NCBI RefSeq assembly: GCF_016820585.1 | Contig: NZ_JADHDX010000001.1 | Location: 372,001 to 436,000 of the forward strand | From: Arthrobacter beigongshangensis | GTDB lineage: Bacteria > Bacillota > Bacilli > Bacillales_A > Planococcaceae | DNA: 64,000 nucleotides | Direction: 5' to 3' | Shown: one piece after another, positions 58,017 to 64,000 of the stretch | How the letters are laid out: the number at the start of each line of letters is the position of its first letter | Numbering within the stretch: the stretch's first letter is position 1 | Program-made: the position numbers and the translations under genes | Notes under the pieces: generated by a model | The model's input: the letters and a program-made list of their open reading frames with translations, nothing else | Told to the model about the DNA's origin: nothing | The model's database searches: none

Positions 58017-59005
58017 TTATAGCGCTAGATGGAATGGGCGGGGATCATGCACCTGGTGAAATTATTGCGGGTGCATTGGAAAGTCTCGCTGCATTTGATG
58101 ACATACACATACATATTTATGGTGATGAGCAAGCTATGTCGCCATTCTTACAACAACATGAGCGTTTGAAGGTTATCCACTGTACAGAAAAAATTGAGGC
58201 GGATGACGAACCAGTTCGAGCAATCCGTCGGAAAAAAGATGCATCTATGGTTAGAATGGCGCAAGCCGTGAAAGATGGCGAAGCGGCGGCATGTGTATCC
58301 GCAGGCAATACAGGAGCACTAATGGCCGCAGGCTTGTTTGTCGTTGGACGAATTGACGGTATTGAACGTCCTGCGCTTGCCCCGACACTTCCAACTGTGG
58401 ATGGCAAAGGCTTCGTTATGCTAGACCTTGGTGCTAATGCAGATGCAAAGCCGTCCCAGCTTGGGCAATATGCGGTAATGGGAAGTATTTACGCAGAAAA
58501 AGTGCGAGGCATTGACAATCCGCGTGTAGGTTTACTGAATATAGGCACAGAAGAAGGTAAAGGCAATGAACTGACGAAAGCTGCTTTTGGTGTTCTAACA
58601 GAAGCGCCGATTAATTTTATCGGTAATGTGGAGGCGCGTGATTTATTGACCGGTGTAGCGGATGTTGTGGTGACGGATGGTTTTACAGGGAATGTTGTGT
58701 TAAAGACCATTGAAGGAACCGCGGGTGCATTCTTCTCGATGCTAAAAGAAGTTTATGGTAGTTCAGTGAAAACGAAATTGTCTGCTGCACTTGTAAAAAA
58801 TGACTTGCGTGGCTTGAAAAATAAAATGGATTATACAGAATATGGCGGAGCCGGGTTATTTGGCTTAAATTCTCCCGTTATTAAAGCACATGGCTCGTCC
58901 AATGCCAATGCTATTTTGAATGCCATCCGACAAGCAAGAACAATGGTGCAATACGATGTTACTGGAACTATTCGCGAAACAGTAAGGAAGGTGGACATTC
59001 AATGA
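58013..59005 (+). CDS. plsX: Phosphate acyltransferase PlsX
   Basis: Makes acyl phosphate from acyl-ACP, the first step of phospholipid synthesis in Gram-positives. The 330-residue protein starts [31 protein letters not shown] near residue 105 and the C-terminal [24 protein letters not shown] region are typical. It overlaps fapR and fabD by four bases each. Confidence 0.97.
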   Translation: MIIALDGMGGDHAPGEIIAGALESLAAFDDIHIHIYGDEQAMSPFLQQHERLKVIHCTEKIEADDEPVRAIRRKKDASMVRMAQAVKDGEAAACVSAGNTGALMAAGLFVVGRIDGIERPALAPTLPTVDGKGFVMLDLGANADAKPSQLGQYAVMGSIYAEKVRGIDNPRVGLLNIGTEEGKGNELTKAAFGVLTEAPINFIGNVEARDLLTGVADVVVTDGFTGNVVLKTIEGTAGAFFSMLKEVYGSSVKTKLSAALVKNDLRGLKNKMDYTEYGGAGLFGLNSPVIKAHGSSNANAILNAIRQARTMVQYDVTGTIRETVRKVDIQ

Positions 59006-59946
59006 CGAAAGTAGCATTCATATTCCCAGGACAAGGCTCACAAGCAGTAGGGATGGGAACAGAATTGGCAGCAACCTATGCCGATAGTAAGCAATTTTTT
59101 AAGCAAGCTGATGAGGTCCTTGGATTTCAACTAAGTCAGCTTCTTACAGAAGGACCTCAAGCTGAATTGACACTCACTTACAACGCACAGCCGGCGCTTT
59201 TAACAGTCGGTTCAATGATTGCCGCACGATTAGTAGAAGCTGGTATCACACCGGATTATACGGCAGGACATAGTCTAGGCGAGTATACAGCGCTTGTTGC
59301 TTCAGGCGTTCTGACATTTGCGGATGGTGTGTCTATCGTTCATCAGCGTGGATTATTTATGAACGAAGCTGTTCCGGCAGGTGAAGGGGCAATGGCAGCC
59401 ATTTTAGGACTGGATGGTGACAAGCTAAAGGCCGTTACTGATGCAATTACGGCAGAGGGCTTTGCCGTTCAACCCGCCAATTTAAATTGTCCGGGACAAA
59501 TTGTCATTTCCGGCACGAAGGCAGGCGTCGAGAAAGCTTGTGTAGCGTTGAAAGAAGCAGGCGCTAAAAGAGCGATTCCACTCGATGTAAGCGGACCATT
59601 CCATTCATCATTGATGGAACCTGCGGCGCAAAAGTTACGTGCGGCGTTGGACGAAGTAACAATGTCAGATGCCACGATTCCGGTCATTGCTAATGTGAAT
59701 GCATCAGTAGTTACTCATTCGAATGACATCAAAGGCTTCCTTGTTGAACAGCTTTATTCACCTGTTCTGTGGGAGGATTCGGTTCGCACATTGCTGGAGC
59801 AAGGCGTTACGCATTTCATCGAATGTGGGCCAGGGAAAGTATTGAGTGGGCTTGTCAAAAAAATAGACCGTAGTGCCACTGTCCTGCCGGTTTATGATGA
59901 AGAAACGTTACAAGCTGTCATCGAAGCTTCGAAAGGGTGGTCGTAA
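59002..59946 (+). CDS. fabD: Malonyl CoA-acyl carrier protein transacylase
   Basis: Loads malonyl groups onto ACP. The 314-residue product starts with [14 protein letters not shown], has the nucleophile Ser91 in [10 protein letters not shown], the QRG Arg in HQRGLFM, and His in SGPFHSSLM. It lies between plsX and fabG; the stop overlaps the fabG start by one base. Confidence 0.97.
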   Translation: MTKVAFIFPGQGSQAVGMGTELAATYADSKQFFKQADEVLGFQLSQLLTEGPQAELTLTYNAQPALLTVGSMIAARLVEAGITPDYTAGHSLGEYTALVASGVLTFADGVSIVHQRGLFMNEAVPAGEGAMAAILGLDGDKLKAVTDAITAEGFAVQPANLNCPGQIVISGTKAGVEKACVALKEAGAKRAIPLDVSGPFHSSLMEPAAQKLRAALDEVTMSDATIPVIANVNASVVTHSNDIKGFLVEQLYSPVLWEDSVRTLLEQGVTHFIECGPGKVLSGLVKKIDRSATVLPVYDEETLQAVIEASKGWS

Positions 59947-60692
59947 TGGGGAGATTTGCAGGGAAAACAGCGATTGTTACAGGAGCTTCACGGGGAATTG
60001 GACGTGAAATTGCATTGCTTTTAGCTAAGGAAGGCGCGCGTGTAGCGGTTAATTATAGTGGAAGTAAAGGCAAAGCCGATGAAGTCGTTCAATTGATCAC
60101 GGAGTCTGGTGGAGAGGCATTTGCAATCCAAGCAGACGTTTCAAATGCAGACAGTGTGAAGGTGATGGTCGATCAAACGCTAGAGACTTTTGGTTCGATT
60201 GATATTCTCGTTAACAATGCAGGCATTACAAGAGATAATTTGCTAATGCGAATGAAGGATGATGAATGGGATGATGTTATCAACATCAACCTAAAAGGTG
60301 TTTTCCTGTGCACGAAAGGTGTTACACGCCAAATGATGAGACAGCGTGCTGGTAAAATTGTCAACGTTGCATCAATCGTTGGCGTATCAGGAAATCCGGG
60401 TCAAGCAAACTATGTAGCTGCAAAAGCGGGAGTTATTGGTTTCACGAAAACCGCCGCTAAAGAGCTTGCGTCACGTAATATCAATGTCAATGCTGTAGCT
60501 CCAGGCTTTATTACGACGGACATGACCGATGCGTTGAATGAAGAAGTGACAAAACAAATGCTAACAGCAATTCCACTCGGCAAGTTGGGAAGTCCAGCAG
60601 ATGTAGCGAAAACCGTCCTGTTTTTATTATCAGACGATGCCGCTTATATCACAGGACAGACTATCCATGTTGACGGTGGAATGGTAATGTAA
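59946..60692 (+). CDS. fabG: 3-oxoacyl-[acyl-carrier-protein] reductase
   Basis: NADPH-dependent short-chain dehydrogenase of fatty-acid elongation. TGASRGIG is at residues 12-19, NNAGIT near 90, the catalytic Ser in [10 protein letters not shown], and YVAAK for the Tyr-Lys pair. ATG 59946 gives 248 residues, starting [14 protein letters not shown], with AAAGGGTGG ahead; a GTG at 59937 is in frame but overlaps that site. A repeat separates it from acpP. Confidence 0.96.
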   Translation: MGRFAGKTAIVTGASRGIGREIALLLAKEGARVAVNYSGSKGKADEVVQLITESGGEAFAIQADVSNADSVKVMVDQTLETFGSIDILVNNAGITRDNLLMRMKDDEWDDVININLKGVFLCTKGVTRQMMRQRAGKIVNVASIVGVSGNPGQANYVAAKAGVIGFTKTAAKELASRNINVNAVAPGFITTDMTDALNEEVTKQMLTAIPLGKLGSPADVAKTVLFLLSDDAAYITGQTIHVDGGMVM

Positions 60693-60762
60693 TAAAGGTG
60701 TATTGCAACAGATGTGTGGTGATTGTTTGTTCGGTTGTGCGCACATTTTAAGTTTTACTCTT

Positions 60763-60889
60763 GTTGATTGTAGCGTAAGGCGGCGACTCCAGCGGGAATA
60801 GCTTGAGCTGAAGACCCTGGACTGAGCGTGGCGAGGGAAGCGGCTGAAGCCAAGCCCGCGGAAAGCGTCCGCCTGAAGCGGAAATCAAC
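60763..60889 (+). repeat. GC-rich intergenic repeat of the Bacillales type (family C)
   Basis: 127-bp element between fabG and acpP with inverted ends, GTTGATT (60763-60769) and AATCAAC (60883-60889), and inner AGGCGG/CCGCCT pairing. It holds the phrases GGCGGCGACTCCAGCGGGAA, GCTTGAGCTGAAGACC and GCGTCCGCCTGAAGCGGAAA. I recognise this as resembling a dispersed element common in Bacillales intergenic regions. Only one copy is in the window. GC content is visibly above the surroundings. Confidence 0.75.
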
Positions 60890-60926
60890 CTTGTTCGGAT
60901 TATGACATTGAGAGGAGGTGACAAAT

Positions 60927-61163
60927 TTGTCAACAGTACTTGAACGTGTAACGAAAGTAATCGTCGATCGCCTTGGTGTCGATGAAAGTGAAGTTAAATT
61001 AGAAGCTTCTTTCCGTGACGATCTAGGCGCAGATTCATTGGACGTCGTAGAACTTGTTATGGAATTAGAAGATGAATTCGAAATGGAAATTTCTGATGAT
61101 GATGCTGAAAAGGTGACGACTGTAGGAGATACAGTTTCGTATATCGAATCAAAAATCAACTAA
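60927..61163 (+). CDS. acpP: Acyl carrier protein
   Basis: Carries growing acyl chains on 4'-phosphopantetheine. The 78-residue acidic protein has the attachment Ser37 in [22 protein letters not shown] at 60927 is the start: AGGAGGTGA is five bases ahead and the sequence ([18 protein letters not shown]) aligns with B. subtilis AcpA. A GTG at 60918 lies within that site. It is followed by a strong terminator. Confidence 0.97.
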   Translation: MSTVLERVTKVIVDRLGVDESEVKLEASFRDDLGADSLDVVELVMELEDEFEMEISDDDAEKVTTVGDTVSYIESKIN

Positions 61164-61177
61164 TAGTTATGCCGATT

Positions 61178-61222
61178 GAGACTCCTTCATCCTTTCTATA
61201 AAGGGTGAAGGAGTCTCTTTTC
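61178..61222 (+). terminator. Terminator after acpP
   Basis: GAGACTCCTTCATCCTTT pairs with AAAGGGTGAAGGAGTCTC (one G-T pair), followed by TTTT. It ends the fap operon. Confidence 0.92.
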
Positions 61223-61241
61223 AATTTTTTACGAATCTTTT

Positions 61242-61270
61242 TTGCACAAAGGCATCGAAAAGGGTAAAAT
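61242..61270 (+). promoter_or_regulatory. Sigma-A promoter for rnc-smc
   Basis: TTGCAC (61242-61247), a 17-base spacer and TAAAAT (61265-61270), about 34 bases before the rnc ATG. Confidence 0.8.
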
Positions 61271-61303
61271 TAAATCATTATGTTTTGAAAGGCAGAATCG
61301 GTT

Positions 61304-62068
61304 ATGAACACTAGACGAACTAACGGAAAAACTATCACTGCGACACTCCCAGTTGCGACTCGTACTAAATTTGACGAGCTACAACAAAGATTGGATATTC
61401 AATTTAAAAATCATGCACTATTGTACAATGCGTTTACGCATTCATCTTATGTGAATGAGCACCGAAGAAAAAACTTCACTGATAATGAAAGGCTTGAATT
61501 TTTAGGAGATGCAGTGCTTGAACTCGGGGTTTCTCAGTTCCTGTATGCAACTGAGCCTGGTATGAGCGAAGGAGAGCTGACGAAATTAAGGGCAGCTATT
61601 GTTTGTGAGCCTTCCCTCGTTAAGTTTTCAAACGAACTCCATTTTGGTGATTATATTCTTCTAGGAAAAGGCGAAGAACAAACAGGTGGACGGATGCGAC
61701 CGGCTCTTCTAGCAGACGTATTTGAAGCGTTTATCGGAGCGCTATACATAGACCAAGGAATGGAAGCAGTCGTGCCGTTTCTTGAGAAAGTCGTCTTTCC
61801 TAAAATCAGTATCGGTGCTTTTTCGCATGTGATGGATTATAAAAGTCGTCTACAGGAAATTGTTCAGCAAAAAAATAATGGTCAACTCCAATATGAAATT
61901 ATTGAAGAGAAAGGTCCGGCTCATGCTAAAAAATTCGTCACTGTTGTTCGTCTCGGGGATGTAGAGCTTGGAACAGGTCTCGGGAAATCGAAAAAAGAAG
62001 CTGAACAGGAAGCAGCCCGTCATGCGATTCAAGAACTTAAGAGTCGACAGGCCGAAGGGGAGAGCTAA
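61304..62068 (+). CDS. rnc: Ribonuclease III
   Basis: Double-strand-specific endoribonuclease for rRNA and mRNA processing. The 254-residue protein has the catalytic signature [14 protein letters not shown] at residues 61-74, a second acidic cluster in [16 protein letters not shown], and a C-terminal dsRNA-binding domain from about residue 177 ([12 protein letters not shown]...[21 protein letters not shown]). A weak AAAGG site lies ahead of the ATG. smc follows after two bases, as in B. subtilis. Confidence 0.96.
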   Translation: MNTRRTNGKTITATLPVATRTKFDELQQRLDIQFKNHALLYNAFTHSSYVNEHRRKNFTDNERLEFLGDAVLELGVSQFLYATEPGMSEGELTKLRAAIVCEPSLVKFSNELHFGDYILLGKGEEQTGGRMRPALLADVFEAFIGALYIDQGMEAVVPFLEKVVFPKISIGAFSHVMDYKSRLQEIVQQKNNGQLQYEIIEEKGPAHAKKFVTVVRLGDVELGTGLGKSKKEAEQEAARHAIQELKSRQAEGES

Positions 62069-62070
62069 TT

Positions 62071-64000
62071 GTGTTTCTGAAAAGACTTGAAATTATGGGG
62101 TTTAAATCGTTTGCCGAGCGTGTGGGCGTCGATTTTGTGCCGGGCGTGACAGCGGTTGTCGGTCCAAATGGTAGTGGCAAAAGTAATATTACAGATGCCA
62201 TTCGTTGGGTTCTTGGGGAGCAGTCTGCTAAATCACTTCGGGGTGCGAAGATGGAGGATGTAATTTTCGCAGGGAGTGATTCCCGAAAACCACTTAACTT
62301 TGCAGAGGTAACACTTATTTTGGACAATAGCAAAGGGCTATTTCCGCTCGATTATACGGAAATTAGTGTTAGCAGACGGGTGTTTCGTTCTGGGGAAAGT
62401 GCGTACTTACTAAATGGTCAGCAATGTCGATTGAAAGACGTCAATGATGTCTTTATGGATTCAGGGCTTGGCAAAGAAGCGTTCTCCATTATATCCCAAG
62501 GTCGTGTTGATGAAATTCTCAATAGTCGACCGGAAGATCGCCGGAGTATTTTCGATGAAGCAGCCGGGGTTTTGAAATATAAAACGAGAAAAAAGAAAGC
62601 GGAGCACAAGTTATTTGAAACCGAAGATAACTTAGATCGTATTCTTGATATTTTGAAGGAGCTCGATTCGAGAATAGGTCCGCTACAAGAAAGCGCGGAA
62701 GCGGCTAAAACACATAGCATACTTACAGAAGAAATGCGTGAGGCAGATGTGAGCTTACTCAACTTCGATGCCAAAAATCTAAGCGATGCCATCATTGCAA
62801 AATCAGAGGAAGCTGAAAAGTTTAAGCAAAGTAAAGAGCAGCTAGAATCTGAAGTGGGAAGTGCGGAGCAGCAGTCGGTTGCATTGACTCAACAGTTGAA
62901 TGCGATAGATGAACAGCTGGATACTTTACAAAAAAAGCTTGTGGAAGCGAGCGCAGAGGCGGAAAAATGGGAAGGTAGACGTTTGCTGTCCTTGGAAAAA
63001 CGCCGAAACACTGACCAGCAGCTCGAAAGGATTCAGCAGGAGCTTGTTGTGCATGAAGAGGAAAAGCTAGTCCTAGCAGAAAAACTACTATCGGCTCGTG
63101 AGAAATTGGCATTGACGGAGACGGATTATGGCGTGATTTCTGTTGAAATGGATGGTATTTCTCAAATTTTGAAACGCTCTGTTAAAGAGACGGAGCAGCA
63201 AATTGAAGAGTTAAAGTCGACTTATATTGATTTACTCAATGAGGAAGCGACAATCCGTAATGATTTGAAGCATATAGACGAACGTCTTGAAGGCGAAAAA
63301 ACTTCATCGGAAAAAATTACACAGCAGACAACGATTCTGAAGGAGAGATTTCAAGAACTCACGAAAGAAAAGGCTGTAAAAGTTGCTGCGTTAGCAGAAT
63401 TGAAACGACGATTGACAGAGGCTGATGTAGCTTATCGTGAAGTATCGAAGGCTTTGCGGGAAAAAGAAGATGATCTCAATGCCCAGCAGGAGCTTGTGCA
63501 AACAGCGTTGAATAAGCAACATGAAATGCGTGGTCGGTTACATGCTTTGGAAAGTATGGAAGCAGATTTTTCTGGCTTTTATTCTGGCGTCAAAGAAGTA
63601 TTGATTGCGAAAAAATCCGGTAAATTACTCGGTATCGATGGTGCAGTCGCTGAATTGATTTCCGTGGATACTGGCTTTATTAAAGCAGTGGAAACAGCAC
63701 TTGGTGGTGCCATGCAGCATATTATTACTGCGACCGAGCTGGAAGCGCGAAAAGCCATTGCTTATTTAAAGGCTAAAAATGCTGGGAGAGCTACATTTTT
63801 ACCAAGAGATGTCATGAAATCGCGGAAGATTCAACCGTCTGCATTGCGTGCCGTGGAGCAACATCCGGAATTTATAGGTACTGCGGATCGTCTTGTGCAA
63901 ACCGATGAGGCGTATGCGATCATTACTGAAAATCTACTAGGTAATACAATTGTTGCTAAAACACTTGCCGGTGCTTCGGCAATTGCAAAAGCACTTAACT
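62071..64000 (+). CDS. smc: Chromosome partition protein SMC, 3' end beyond the window
   Basis: ATPase of the SMC-ScpAB condensin complex that organises and segregates the chromosome. Start is GTG at 62071, with AAGGGGAGAG ahead. The frame is open to the window end, giving 643 codons of an expected roughly 1180. Visible parts are the N-terminal head (MFLKRLEIMGFKSFAERV, Walker A GPNGSGKSN near residues 32-40, LGEQSAKSLRG), a long coiled coil (about 165-490) rich in Glu, Lys and Gln, and the start of the hinge (KLLGIDGAVAELI onward). The signature motif, Walker B and the returning coil are missing. Confidence 0.97.
   Translation, partial: MFLKRLEIMGFKSFAERVGVDFVPGVTAVVGPNGSGKSNITDAIRWVLGEQSAKSLRGAKMEDVIFAGSDSRKPLNFAEVTLILDNSKGLFPLDYTEISVSRRVFRSGESAYLLNGQQCRLKDVNDVFMDSGLGKEAFSIISQGRVDEILNSRPEDRRSIFDEAAGVLKYKTRKKKAEHKLFETEDNLDRILDILKELDSRIGPLQESAEAAKTHSILTEEMREADVSLLNFDAKNLSDAIIAKSEEAEKFKQSKEQLESEVGSAEQQSVALTQQLNAIDEQLDTLQKKLVEASAEAEKWEGRRLLSLEKRRNTDQQLERIQQELVVHEEEKLVLAEKLLSAREKLALTETDYGVISVEMDGISQILKRSVKETEQQIEELKSTYIDLLNEEATIRNDLKHIDERLEGEKTSSEKITQQTTILKERFQELTKEKAVKVAALAELKRRLTEADVAYREVSKALREKEDDLNAQQELVQTALNKQHEMRGRLHALESMEADFSGFYSGVKEVLIAKKSGKLLGIDGAVAELISVDTGFIKAVETALGGAMQHIITATELEARKAIAYLKAKNAGRATFLPRDVMKSRKIQPSALRAVEQHPEFIGTADRLVQTDEAYAIITENLLGNTIVAKTLAGASAIAKALN

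Overview
The window looks like a chromosomal segment of a low-to-mid GC, endospore-forming Firmicute. It follows the Bacillus subtilis gene order from spoVD to smc. Sporulation genes (spoVD, spoVE-like, spoIIGA, sigE, sigG, spoVM) mark it as a spore former. The division cluster lacks murE, murG and murB, as in lineages whose peptidoglycan carries lysine rather than diaminopimelate. Together with the repeats, this suggests Planococcaceae, perhaps Sporosarcina-like; that placement is inference, not proof.

Layout. 1-10230: division and cell-wall cluster (spoVD partial, mraY, murD, spoVE/ftsW, divIB, two DUF881 genes, sbp, ftsA, ftsZ), closed by a terminator. 10401-12828: spoIIGA-sigE-sigG, the mother-cell and forespore sigma factors, with candidate Spo0A boxes in front and a hairpin in the sigG leader. 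12896-16278: ylmC, ylmE, sepF, ylmG, ylmH, divIVA. 16281-19642: a promoter, an isoleucine T-box and ileS. 19840-21242: lspA and rluD. 21223-33131: the pyrimidine operon (pyrR-pyrP-pyrB-pyrC-carA-carB-pyrK-pyrD-pyrF-pyrE) with two PyrR-type attenuators. 33198-35985: a small variable region (orphan betaine-type binding lipoprotein, MOSC protein, unknown 83-residue protein). 36029-50802: rqcH on the minus strand, then gmk, rpoZ, coaBC, priA, def, fmt, rsmB, prpC, prkC, rsgA, rpe, thiN and a short spoVM. 50865-57289: rpmB (minus), asp23/yloU, fakA/yloV, sdaAB, sdaAA, recG. 57365-64000: the FapR-controlled lipid operon (fapR-plsX-fabD-fabG-acpP), then rnc and the first half of smc.

The most unusual observations are these. 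(1) The glutaminase subunit CarA has Gly where the catalytic Cys should be, and two further glutamine-pocket positions are changed, suggesting an ammonia-dependent carbamoyl phosphate synthetase. (2) An intergenic element of about 200 bp occurs three times, with nested hairpins whose arms change in a compensating way between copies. (3) A second hairpin-forming repeat occurs twice, once inside the ileS leader downstream of the T-box. (4) A very short spoVM gene starts with TTG and carries a C-terminal extension. (5) A long hairpin and a sigma-F-like promoter overlap upstream of sigG.

No tRNA, rRNA, CRISPR array, prophage or intact insertion sequence was seen. Nearly all genes lie on the plus strand; only the opuAC-like gene, the MOSC gene, rqcH and rpmB are on the minus strand.
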